DNA from: Hermatobates lingyangjiaoensis
Lineage: Eukaryota > Arthropoda > Insecta > Hemiptera > Hermatobatidae
Direction: 5' to 3'
DNA: 64,000 nt
Assembly (NCBI GenBank): GCA_026182355.1
Contig: JAPFBL010000166.1
Span: 1,178,001-1,242,000 of the forward strand
Shown: piece by piece, positions 45,454 to 56,215 of the stretch
Position numbering within the stretch: the first letter of the stretch is position 1
How the letters are laid out: every line of letters starts with the position of its first letter
The notes under the pieces: model-generated
Seen by the model: the letters and a program-made list of their open reading frames with translations, nothing else
What the model was told of the DNA's origin: nothing
Databases searched by the model: none
Position numbers and translations under genes: made by a program

Positions 45454-45927
45454 TCAATTGCTATCAACCCTACTGGGCTCTAACTCTCTAACAAATTTAA
45501 AGCTATTATCGAAAGTAGTGCTACTTGGGATCACATTGAGGTCATAATTTTGAATGTTGAGGTTGGGGTTGACATCTTTGATATAAAGGGCTTCCAGGAT
45601 AGTTAATCTATCTTTGTCGTTATTATAATGAAGTACCGAAGTTCCATCCACTAACATACCCCTGGTGAGTTTAATCCCATGGGCATCCTCTGCATGTTTT
45701 TTGGGGGCTCCTGTTGAGAGATGCATGGTCAGACGCCTTGCGAGCTTCGTAGCCGTCATCCCAATATATCTCGAATTCAGGGTTGCACACTCCCCTGTTG
45801 AACAAGCGTACTGGTATACAAGGTGACTGCGTTGATGCTCCGGGGTGTCGACTTTCGGTTTATTTGAAAGCACAAGGTCACTGGTCTTCTTATTCTTATA
45901 ATATATTCTTAACTGTTTTGTGGGATT
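45454..45927 (-). pseudogene. Penelope-like polyprotein C-terminus with GIY-YIG endonuclease
   Basis: The frame begins in RT thumb sequence (NPTKQLRIYYKNKK) and passes into the endonuclease: SHLVYQYACSTGEC (GIY half, with the extra Cys-rich insert), NSRYIGMT (YIG half), KLARRLTMHL with the conserved Arg, STGAPKKHAEDAHG, then ILEALYIKDVNPNLNIQ with the likely catalytic Glu. Stop at 45,454. The domain looks intact and uninterrupted; the RT is missing because of 5' truncation. Sequence is close to the endonuclease of element A (LTMHL, GAPKKH, KLTR shared). Confidence 0.85.
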
Positions 45928-46146
45928 AAACTCACCAGGGGTATGTTAGTGGATGGAACTTCGGTACTTCATTATAATAACGACAAAGATAGATTAACTA
46001 TCCTGGAAGCCCTTTATATCAAAGATGTCAACCCCAACCTCAACATTCAAAATTATGACCTCAATGTGATCCCAAGTAGCACTACTTTCGATAATAGCTT
46101 TAAATTTGTTAGAGAGTTAGAGCCCAGTAGGGTTGATAGCAATTGA
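45925..46146 (+). pseudogene. Endonuclease C-terminal fragment, inverted copy
   Basis: Encodes KLTRGMLVDGTSVLHYNNDK and continues to the same C-terminus (RELEPSRVDSN) as the minus-strand gene at 45,454-45,927. It lacks the GIY-YIG core. It is the 5'-truncated partner in the head-to-head insertion. Confidence 0.85.
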
Positions 46147-46306
46147 GGGGCAAAGCTGTATGTTGTTGCAACCCTGCTGGAACCTGCTCTTTGTTTTCCT
46201 CTCACCCGCTGTATCGTTTGTTTTATATTTGTTAAAATTTTATGTTTAATTTTAAAAATTACTTTTCAGTTAATTATATTAACATTCATTAATTAAATAG
46301 TAGTGT

Positions 46307-46343
46307 AACCCGAAGATGACCAATGTGTGGTCGAAAGCTTGTT
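46307..46343 (+). ncRNA. Hammerhead-like motif with U4 changed to C (element C, right arm)
   Basis: Identical to 45,256-45,292 in inverse orientation: AAC, CCGAAGA, T, GACCA loop TGGTC, GAA, AGCT, T, GTT. Because both arms carry the change, it was present in the source element or became fixed by copying. Confidence 0.6.
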
Positions 46344-46532
46344 TCAACCCAGTGTTTTTGTGTTCCATTAAAGTTGTTTGATATTGGTTTTCTCAATGTC
46401 TCTGGCCCAGCATATATGGAAGTTGCCTCAGCATCACCGGAAGATAGTTAGAAAAATCGAGGCCATCAGCAAAAAGGTCGTTAATGCAGAAGCTGCTGCA
46501 TACTTTAATTCCATATATATATATATATTATA

Positions 46533-47208
46533 ATTATATAATTTAATATTATACACAATATAGCATTATATATTATCAGGATGTTATCAGTGTGTACTAA
46601 ATGTCATGCTGAGAATAACAATTGAAGTATAAAAAAATATATGTTGTAACGCAGATAATAAATTGGTGGCAGTCATTGTTAATTTGAGGAGTTGTCTTGC
46701 GTTGTCTGTAGAGTGATTATGGATAGGGTTCTCAATTAGTGTGATTATGAGTAGCCATGTGTATATACTGTGATTATGGGTATCCATATGCTATAGTGTG
46801 ATTACGGATCGAAAGATCGTACTTTTTCTGAATATCCAAGCTAGTTCAATTTTATTCATATAACTACTAAGAATTATATTCCTAGTTATGTAGGCTAGAA
46901 TTCTATACTACTAGCCATTAAAGAGCGTAGTTTAATTTTATTGTCTATGAAATGGTTTTATCTGTATAATATTTTGATGTCTACTCAGTCATTATAAAAA
47001 TGTAATCTATTTTATATTTTCAATTTTTTTTTCAATAAAAGTCAACTATTACAAAGATTTATTAACTATTATCTACAAAACAACGAACGAAATACATTAC
47101 ATTTGTGCAGTCAGTAACTATGCGGGTTCTCTCGTACTTGCATACTATTGTATTCGTAAATAAACTTACAGCATAAGTCTTGCTTCTTATATAGGTGTAG
47201 TTGTTGTT
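46533..47208. other. AT-rich non-coding sequence, no gene seen
   Basis: A short repeated phrase (GTGATTATG, TATGGGTA-type words near 46,710-46,800) is the only structure noticed. Confidence 0.5.
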
Positions 47209-47308
47209 TAACTCGCTTCGGACGTTCTCAACATAAGTTATACAAACGTCTGTAATGCTAACTCGCTTCGGACGTTCTCAACATAAGTTATACAAACGTC
47301 TGTAATGC
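47209..47308. repeat. 50-bp perfect tandem duplication
   Basis: TAACTCGCTTCGGACGTTCT, then CAACATAAGTTATACAAACG and TCTGTAATGC, is present twice back to back (47,209-47,258 and 47,259-47,308) without a difference, followed by a partial TAACT. The lack of divergence implies a recent duplication. Confidence 0.9.
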
Positions 47309-48884
47309 TAACTTTATTCATTCATGATAAGATATCATTCCATAAAATACAGATCACAATATCTGAGTCAAAACTTTTCACAGCTTGTCCAGTTGGCTGG
47401 TGTGAACGGTCGGTTGGGGTTCTGTGGTTGAGTTGTAGTCGGTTTATGGTGGGTGGGTTTATAGCTGTCACTGAACCCCAAGGATCTTGACCTCTGAGCC
47501 TGCTCTGCTACCTGCTGTTTGGTGATTTGTGATTCACATCCTGTTCAACCGTAATCAGTAATAATGAAATCTTAAGATAAATACCAGGCTTATTGCAATT
47601 CATTGATTTATAACTCAACTGTATATGGAGACCTGTTTAGTGATTTATTAAGAAGAATTACTATATATTGTCTTTGATTTTGATTACTTCAAATAGTCAC
47701 TTATAGTAAAACTGAAACAGTATCATAAATTTAATCTATCTTTGTTTGGAGAATTTCAAAAATTACGTGTCTACACAGAAAAACAGTTTAATATCAAAAC
47801 TAACAATTCCTTTTGAACTTTTAATTTTCTTCTTCTGGTTTATATCTATACTAATGACATACAAACCTGGAAGAGAACACTAAGGGTTCTAAACTCGTTA
47901 TTAGCTTTGGTAATAAACTCTTTTTCTGTGGAGACGTAATTTTTGAAATTCCCCAATATGAATAAATAGCACACTATAACACATTACATAAGTAATGAAC
48001 TATACTCGATTATTTATTAATAGTATATTTTTAATACATTAACTATTTTAATAATTACAAATATAGTTTAGTATAAGATTAAGTTTCTGAACAACACTGA
48101 ATTTCATAACCAATGAAATTGATGAATAAAAAGTAAAAAAAAAATCTAAACTAATGTGTCAGAGAATTAATTTAATTGTAGACAGAACATTATGAGTTAT
48201 TTGAGTTTTTACTTGAGCTATTTCATTACGGTCATAACAGTTTTAACTGGATAGTTTTGAGATTGAGAATAAAATTAAAAAGGCCACTCGAGGGATGATT
48301 GAGGGAATCTCATAATTCAAAGGCATTAAAGCAATTTCATTTAATGCTGTGCTCCTTGTCACCTGGTATCTGCTAAACTTTCTTCCATTTCCTTTTCGTG
48401 GTTCAAGCCCTGTCACATCCTGTTCAACCGTAATCAATAACCTCCTTCTTTTCCAGCGGCTTTATTAAATTTATATCACGGGTTTTTTTTTTCTTGTGGC
48501 GTCATTGAATTTACCTAACGCCTAGCAACATAGATCTTAACAATTTTATTTTAAATATGTTTAGTCCATTGTATATACAAACTTTCTTATGTTGTTTGTA
48601 TAAATAGTATATTTATATATTTTTATAATATACTATATCACGTAACTATAGTCTGCTTCCCTGATACAGTGATTCATACTAACTATGTATACAGTTCAAC
48701 CTAAGTATACATACACGTAAGTGCATCGAAGTTGGCACTTTGTATATACTCTTTGGGACTGCCACTTCAACCTATGTATACTACTCATTATGTTTGTATA
48801 ATAACTTAGCTTGCAGTGGCGGGTCCTACAAGAGTACACACATAGGCCGAACGATCACCCTTTGTTATGCCACACTATGAAGAA
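47309..48884. other. Non-coding sequence with a repeated 26-bp phrase
   Basis: CACATCCTGTTCAACCGTAA followed by TCARTAA occurs at 47,536-47,561 and 48,413-48,438. The second is preceded by GTGGTTCAAGCCCTG, which resembles a B box, so these may be tails of a third SINE family. No coding region recognised. Confidence 0.4.
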
Positions 48885-49115
48885 TGATTCTACAATAGGG
48901 GTACTAAATTTTGAATAACTCAAGTTTTTTTTTAGAGTAGGGATCTTTAACGAGTAGGTGACATCGTACATATTCTGTACGATTTCTTCTCTGAGGGAAA
49001 ATATGCTCAGATCTATTCACCTTCCGCGTCAATAAATCGAGGATCGGAGTAGGTATTGAACCCCGAACCTACCAGTCCACAGGAGAACACGTTACCACTA
49101 AGCTAAACTGACCAC
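48885..49115 (-). mobile_element. tRNA-derived SINE (same family as 23.7 kb)
   Basis: Minus strand: GGTGGTCAGTTTAGCTTAGT with an A box (TTAGCTTAGTGG), a B-box equivalent (GGGTTCAATACC near 49,060), and the family tail (CTCAGAGAAGAAATCGTACA, CTACTCGTTAAAGATCCC). It is full length relative to 23,735-23,953 and about 20% diverged. Confidence 0.8.
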
Positions 49116-49645
49116 CGTGACGTTGTATATTGCATAATAATACAATTGAATGGTACATTTTTTTTTAATAATAATGCGTATTCATGATGTATTGGCGGGA
49201 ATTCATAGTATTGAATAAGGGTATACAGCATAAGGTTAATTTTCGTGTAATTCACAGAACCCTATCACAAATTCTGAAAACAGCTTGACATATTTAAGGA
49301 TTACTGTAGATTGAAAGGTTCCCACAAAAATACAATGTTCAATGTTGAATTTTACATTGGGCACGAACACAGTGTGCTGGCCTATACTGAACACGGTGTT
49401 CAGAGCTCTGCTGAAAGTTCGAAAGTTAGATATGTAAGTGTGAAGAGACGCAGCAAGGGGGAGGGGAGGGTGGTTTTCGCCAAGGGGTTGCATTTTGAGG
49501 ATGTAAAAATCGAAAAAAGTTAAGCAATAAAAAGTTGACAAAAAATGGTTACTAAGCCACTGTGTATCTCTCAATTGTTTGTTTTTCAAGTTTATTTCTG
49601 AATTGTTATTTGTCCGATAAAGGATCATAACAAGATTTTAGAGTA
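49116..49645. other. Non-coding sequence, no gene recognised
   Basis: 49,311-49,523 (plus) and 49,236-49,628 (minus) are open for 70 and 130 codons. Neither has a domain I recognise. GC content rises at 49,370-49,500. Confidence 0.4.
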
Positions 49646-49795
49646 GTCATGTGAAATAAAAATCAACATCTAAACCAAATGTCGTAAGAAATTCTAAAAT
49701 ATTACTAAGATCTTTTAACCAAAACAAAGTGGTATTCGTCACAGTATTACTGAGACTCTGACGAAGACCGAGATTTGAATTTCTAAATTCTTTAA
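49646..49795. repeat. Degraded head-to-head PLTR pair
   Basis: Left, minus strand: CTGTGACGAATACC, TTTTGGTT, AAAAGATCTTAG. Right, plus strand: GACTCTGACGAAGACCGA, then lost. Outer end ATGTGAAATAAAAATCAACA. Stems are incomplete on both sides. Confidence 0.6.
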
Positions 49796-49865
49796 GAAAC
49801 GTTACTTAGTTGGTAGCATATTAAGAATTCTTGATAAGGTCCATGGTGAAAAGTCACCCGTCGGA

Positions 49866-50020
49866 TTCAAAAATATTTAATTAAAAAAAAATTGTTAAAA
49901 GATATCTTCAAAAAATTATTTTGACTGAAGAATGTAACTATCTGGGTTTCTAAAGAAGAACTTAAATGTATATTTGTCTTGTTACTTTATTGTTATGCAT
50001 AATTAAGAAGCTAAGGATAA
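49866..50020. repeat. Direct repeat Y, copy 1
   Basis: Shares TTTAATTAAAA, a run of AAGA-ATATCTTC or AAGAGATGTCTCC, CAAGAATGTAACTA or GAAGAATGTAACTA, and CTTAAATGT with 50,597-50,745. Identity is about 70%, so this is an old dispersed or duplicated unit. Confidence 0.6.
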
Positions 50021-50596
50021 CTTTTGTTGTTGGAAATACTCGAAAATTGGTTTCTGAATTTATTTTGTTTTTATTCGTTTCCATAACTCATTTTATTATA
50101 AATGTAGACTAATAACAATGTCCAAATCAATAATTAATAGCTTTTCATTACCAGTTACAACTCTTTCAAAAAAAAATTGTTCATTATTTTACATTTTCTT
50201 TTTGTAATTTTTCAAAATAAAATAAAGTTTTAGAAAGTTTTTGATACAATAATTTTCTAAGAAATCTTGGTTGAATTAATTAATAACAGACAAAAGAAAA
50301 AAGTAGTGGTTATGTCCAAGTTAGAAAATTGATTAACTGTTCTTTACTGAGCTAAAAATTAATTAAAACTCATCAAAGAGCTACCCTCGTTATTTAGTCT
50401 GATCTAATGCTATTTTCGCAATATTTAATTATGCAGATTTCTGTATAAAATTTTCTTTATTTAAGATTTGAAATAGTTTTACAATGGTATTTTAGAAAAT
50501 ATGATTTATGTGAAATTTTTAACTTTTTTTATCAATCATAGCTAAACATTTTAACAGTTTTTCATATAAAGAGTTGTGTAATAGATGAGCGCCGCA
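50021..50596. other. AT-rich spacer between repeat Y copies
   Basis: No gene or RNA seen; runs of A and T with no strong structure. Confidence 0.5.
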
Positions 50597-50745
50597 AAGG
50601 ATTTTAATTAAAATTAAAAAGACTTTTTTTAAGAGATGTCTCCAAAAATCTTTACTGACGCAAGAATGTAACTAGGTGTGGCTCTTGAGGAAGGATTTAA
50701 ATGTGTTTCTTAAATTTTATTGTTTCGCGTAATAATACCTAATGG
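50597..50745. repeat. Direct repeat Y, copy 2
   Basis: Second copy, about 730 bp downstream of the first, in the same orientation. Similarity may extend weakly downstream (TTTCCATAACTCAT against TTTTCCATGAGCTG). Confidence 0.6.
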
Positions 50746-52480
50746 ACCGATTGTTTTGGTATCTAAAGTTCAGCTTCACGGTTTTTCTACATAGTTTTTT
50801 CCATGAGCTGTATATTCATAATCAATCAACAGAACAAATTTCATTATTTTGAAGAATTTGGTTCAAAAATTGCTCTTTTTAGCCTTTTTATTATTGGCGT
50901 AGGCGACTGTACGGTCCACTTCATTTACTAGCTAGTTCCTCAATTGTGCTTAGAAGTATCATGAAAATCTCTAATATCTGGGATTAAAGCGCATATGTAC
51001 TACAGGGTTCCTACAACTCATTACTATATAATTGTAACTACTTCATTACAGTTAGTATTGAATCATATTACTCTCTAAAACTACTAGAGTTCACTATTAC
51101 AAAGTACTCAACATTCTATTCAGAATAAGTCAGTACTATAGCAGAGAACTGTAATCTTGAGAATCTCGAATAAGTTTAACAATTAGTACCGTTCATGTGA
51201 AGTTTTATAAGAACCTAATAGTTGTTTACCTGTTTATCTGTAGCAGGGATGCTCACACATTTCCTAAATGAGAACTACTTGTGAAATAAGCAAGTCGAAT
51301 GATTTACCCACTGCATTTATTTATAATATAGAGAGGACTCGTACAATTTATGATGATGTTGGTGATATTTCATAGTAAAAAGAAAAATTTTTTTCCAATT
51401 TATAAAGAAGTGATATGTTCTTTTTCTTCTTACCCGATCCAGTCTCTCGACAGATTTTTAAACTGTTTCACAATGTTAGAAGAAAAAAATGTAAGTTAAA
51501 TCAGGCTAAGTTGGTCCAATGACTAGCTTATTAGCTTTACTGCAGGTACAGCAGATTTTCTCGTTGCACAGTGATCTAAGTATCAACAAAATGAGAATTT
51601 ATTCGACTGTCCGTCCTGTGTGTCAATCAGTAGTGGGATCAATTATAGGCTGATGTCAATCTTTTGCAATCTACCAATAATACCTTGGCGATTGACGTTT
51701 TATACCTCGGCGATCTCTGGTCGGTTTATACAATAGTTCCGAATCAATAATTGCTACTACAACTTCCTGTCCAAGCTATAGAATTATTTTATTTTCTTGC
51801 TAAACGACAGGTCTAGATAGTACAGATTAGTACTATCTGTAATAACACTTAATGTGCTGGAATACAATCATGATACAACAGTGCACATTTGCAACACCCT
51901 ATGTTAAAAGTCACTTCGAAATATACTGACGTATAACCAAAATATCATAAACGATATCTTACTTTTGTAATAATAATAGTCACACATACTTACTGATAAA
52001 AAAAAACTAAATTTAATATTTATATTTAATTAATCCAGAAAACAATTTACAGCTGAAAAAAATTTTAAAAATTTCAAAATCTCGAGATAGAATGTTTTCA
52101 TGATTTCTGTAGTACTTTTATAGTAAGTAGAAAGAGAATCATTCAAACTTTTACACTTTTAGATAAAAAAAAAATGATACTAGTTAATTTTACTGATTGA
52201 TATACTGACTATATAATCTTCACATTATGTAACATGCTTCTTCCTGAAACCCTAATGCATCTTCTTCGAGCAGCACAAACAACATATTCCGCATTGTAGA
52301 AATAACTTGATCTTCTCTCCTTACAAATAGCGTCTTCGCACACAGATGAGTTGGATGTAAAATTCGTGGATACTAACACCCGATCCATCAATAGTTCAGC
52401 AGAAACGCTTATATTATAGCTCAATATAAACTCATAAAACTCTACAAAGAATAATGAATTAATTCTTTCTCTTCGCCAAA
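50746..52480. other. AT-rich non-coding sequence, no gene seen
   Basis: Open frame 52,209-52,424 (minus, 71 codons) is domain-free. No transposon ends were found. Confidence 0.5.
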
Positions 52481-52515
52481 GGGGGCCAGGTTAGCTCAGT
52501 AGCAATGTGTAAATC
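52481..52515 (+). repeat. SINE head fragment
   Basis: GGGGGCCAGGTTAGCTCAGT with an A box (TTAGCTCAGTAG) matches the 5' end of the SINEs at 23.7 and 48.9 kb. The B box and tail are not found, so only the first ~35 bp remain. Confidence 0.5.
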
Positions 52516-55500
52516 ATTAGCAATTCCTTTAAGAAATCCATCATTCGTTACATAATCAGCATAAACTTTGATCGATATTCGAAAAATTATGCAAGTTTTA
52601 ATATACGATTGACTTTAATTTCCACTACATTAGTCTGAAAATATATATTAACTTCAAGAAAGGAAAATTTCAAAATAGTTATTTAAATAATTTGTAAGTA
52701 TTGGTTATTTTAGTTGGCTGATAGTCCAACATTTGTTGGACTTTTAATAGTTCAATCGTTTTAATGCTCAGCTTAACTATTATGGTCCTTAGTAAACACA
52801 TTGTTACGTTCACAAATAGTTTGTGAACACTCAATATGGTTTTAATATAATTAGAGTAAAATTTTCCTCACTTAATAATACTAATAAAATTACACAGTGC
52901 CTACATTTTTATTTAATTTTTTTTAAATTTTATATTATATTTTTTTGTGGAATATTAATAATATCTCTTTTGTATTTAATCTTTTTTAATAAAATATATT
53001 AATGTATTATATTTTACTCATTAAACAAATTTGAAATATTTGCCTTCATTTTGCATTATAAAAAATTATTATTACTGTAATATATTTAATAACTACGGAG
53101 AAAATATTAAGTAAACAACTGCAGATAACATTGGGAATATAGTTTTATAGTCGTAAAATGATATTACTAGTAGTATTTGTGTTTATCGGGTAACTCTTCA
53201 CGATGACGAAAGAGGACACGTGCTTTTTAAACCAAACGCGTACGACGTAGTGCCAAGTCTGGTTAGGTGAATGGTTTTATTTGCCGCCTCCAGCCAATAC
53301 TGAATTTTGTATTTCGAATGGCTGGATTTCGCAATTCAGTTACACTCTGAATATACTGTCAGCCTAACGATTTCTAGGAAGTAATTTTTGAACGGGTATT
53401 CCCTGATAGGAAACTATGATTTTGCTTATCAAACTGCTCCATAAGCGGTCATTCTTTTCAAACCAAATTGGCAGATTTAATTTGCTTGAAGTTCGAATTT
53501 CAATAATAAAATAAATATATTTTGTTTCCACATTAACAAACCCATTGTGTATGAGAACCCAAAGTAGCCAAGCACCCTTTGAAGACTACCTTCTTTGTGT
53601 TTTAAGTCACTCCGCCTGAGATCCTTCCCGGGCGCTGCGTCGTGCGGTACTGATGTGTCGTTCTGGTTGATGTGACTGTTATTACAGCAAACTATCTCCT
53701 TCGGTGGAGGGTTAGCACCCTGTTTTGGTACAAAATATAATTAGATCCAGTGTTGGGAGATCTATGGATAAGACATGTTCACTTATCATTACAGGTATGA
53801 TTTGTTCCCCTCTTTACACCTCCCACGTAGATTATACGGTCGTGGACTAATTTGTTATTATGCTCCTTAAATAACTTACTGCTTTTTTAATGAACTTAGG
53901 GAATAATTTATGAAGAATTCTCATTTTAATTTCACCTAAATGATAAAATATTAGACGAATGGAATGGCTTACAAGGCAGGGAGCCTTCCCCAACGTGGAG
54001 GGTCTGTTTCCCTTTCAGCAAATAAGAAGGTTTTGTGATCAGCACCCAGCCTCAATACCCAGAGATAGTAGTAACTTTACACCACCCCTATCTGGCAGGA
54101 TATCGACCCTTATGTCTTAACATTATTCTTCCCTCTAAGTGAGCTCTCCTTCCGCATCCTCGCCCTGCCACCATTAATATTTAATAACCACCTATTATCC
54201 TTTTCCACCCACTCACATCTCTTTAAGATCTACGAACATTTCATCATTATTTAAATAATTTATCTGTCAGTAATCATAAACCTCTCCACTGAGTTAGAAC
54301 CATGTCTTCTTTTTCAAAATTGAGTTATTACAATCCGCAGCAATCTGACAACTTTGATTTCTGATATAAAACTTTTTAACTTTGTTTCAATAAACAATGT
54401 AGTTTTAAACAAAGCTAGAGCTAGTATATTACAAGATAGTGAAACTTGATAGCTATGAATTTACGGATAAGATATTTACGAAGGTGGTACCTTTTTTTTT
54501 CTAATAATTGTTATTGCTTGACTATCACTCCTAGAAGTATAAATTAAATAATTTGTTTTGTTTACAAAGGTATCCAGTACTAAACTTTTGACTGTCAAAC
54601 CAAAGTAATAATTTAACTTTCCAGAATATTCCAATTGCACTTGGAAAGTCCTTTGAACACTATAATAACAGCCCTGGTCAAAACTTCAAAAAAGAAACTT
54701 ATTGGTTGGGCAAACTTTTTGAAAACATTATTGGTTGAATGGTCCTAGTTCTCTTTCAAAAAAGTCACGGCTAATTCTGCGCGATCAGGTAGACGCGCCA
54801 ACCTCTAGGTCAGCCTCAACTCAAAAGATTAAGAACTGATCTCCCCCACAATCTTCTACTTGTTTACTGTAACAGAAAATTGAAAAAGAAAACTATTCAT
54901 ATCATAATGGTGATTGTGGAACAGTAGAAACATGTCGACTATTGGAAATTTATTATATTGTGAAGATGGAGTAACAGTATCATGTAGAAAATGAAAGAAA
55001 ATATTAAATTAAATTATTTTTATATTTTATCCCTTATGGCTTGTTGTATCATTAATTTCCATCACATGTTTAATTAATATATATTTTTTTATATAATATT
55101 ATATATTCATTCCAATGTTTTCTTATCTCGGCCCCAAGAGATAAGACGTTCATGGTTACAAGAAGCAGGAGATAGTTGAGGCGTTGGGATATGGAAAGGT
55201 TGTAAAGCGTCTACTACGAGTAGCACTCCGATCCTCTTCCTTCCTCTCCTTCTTCCATAGCACCCACCCTGTTCCTCACAAAACCTATGGCTCCCTTATA
55301 TAAGCTAGCTGTGCCATAAAAACTTAGAAATATTAAACAGTTGTTTATAAATATGAAATATATTTATAATCTATAATTTTGCCTAGGGGTAGATCTACCT
55401 GGGCAAAAATAAGTGCTAAGTTATACTAGTGTTGGAATCACAAATCGGTCTGCTAGACATCTATTAGAATATAACTATATACAGTTATATTCCAACAGTT

Positions 55501-55890
55501 GTCTGTTTTTTAAATATAAAAGATGTATATATATAATTGTATATAATACAAATGTTATATAAATATTTATATTCTAAATTTAAATTAATATAAATAAAAA
55601 TTGTATATAATATTTTCTATAATATAAAATATTTCTTATTATAATTTATATATAAAATATTTAAACTTTTTAATTTAGTGATTTCTTGTGGCATGGTTAG
55701 TTTAACAGATGTCACAAAAGTTTACTGAATCGGAAAATTGATGACCATTTAATTCACAAGACTTGTACTAAATTACTAGATGAAAGAAGATTTTTGGCTT
55801 CCAAAAGATTGAAGCAATAATTACCGTTGTATAGTTGTTAGAATTATTAATTGGACTTTAAATTACGGAGGCTGGGACAGAAGAGGAAAT
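52516..55890. other. AT-rich non-coding sequence with unidentified GC-richer islands
   Basis: Islands at 53,560-53,730, 53,990-54,190, 54,770-54,850 and 55,130-55,320 stand out in composition but show no long open frame, no paired A and B boxes, and no transposon ends. They may be relics of retroposons. Confidence 0.4.
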
Positions 55891-55924
55891 TTAAATTAAG
55901 GTTGCTTTACATATTGGGCAAATG

Positions 55925-56215
55925 TTAACTATGTAATGAGAAGTAAATAGCAGATTGTTGTTTGAATAGGAGTACAAGTTGAGGGCGGGCTGATAGGGTT
56001 TGGCGCTTAGTGAATGGTACAGGGCAATGTTTATGGTAAAGTGCACAACAAGGCAGATATAGCGGGGTGAGGCAGAACAAAGGGTGTGGGCAGGCAGAGG
56101 TCGGATAAGCCAGGACAAAGGGGATGGTGACGTAGAGAGCATTGGACATGCCGCCGTCTCCATTCAACCGCGCGCTCCCCGCAAACACCGTCACCACGGC
56201 TTTTTCACAAACCAT
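55925..56215 (-). other. Unidentified GC-rich open region
   Basis: An ATG-started minus-strand frame of 96 codons (MVCEKAVVTVFAGSARLNGD at its start) lies in a CpG-containing island around 56,060-56,220. Two overlapping minus-strand frames are open (90 and 96 codons), so openness alone is weak evidence. The last third is AT-rich and looks non-coding. A host first exon is possible, a chance frame more likely. Confidence 0.25.

Larger units (their letters stand above)
45028..46532. mobile_element. Penelope-like retroelement C, head-to-head double insertion
   Basis: A minus-strand copy (45,927 down to 45,028) reads RT thumb, GIY-YIG endonuclease, untranslated sequence, PLTR, N-terminal stub, (TA)n. 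A plus-strand copy (45,921 to 46,515) begins inside the endonuclease and otherwise repeats the same order, ending in (TA)n at 46,515-46,531. The inverted arms (about 45,070-45,670 and 45,925-46,515) are nearly identical over ~590 bp. The two copies share a 7-bp overlap, TGGGATT (45,921-45,927). The minus copy runs further into the N-terminal stub (to LLPIYTNIY) than the plus copy (to AAAYFNS). Confidence 0.85.
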
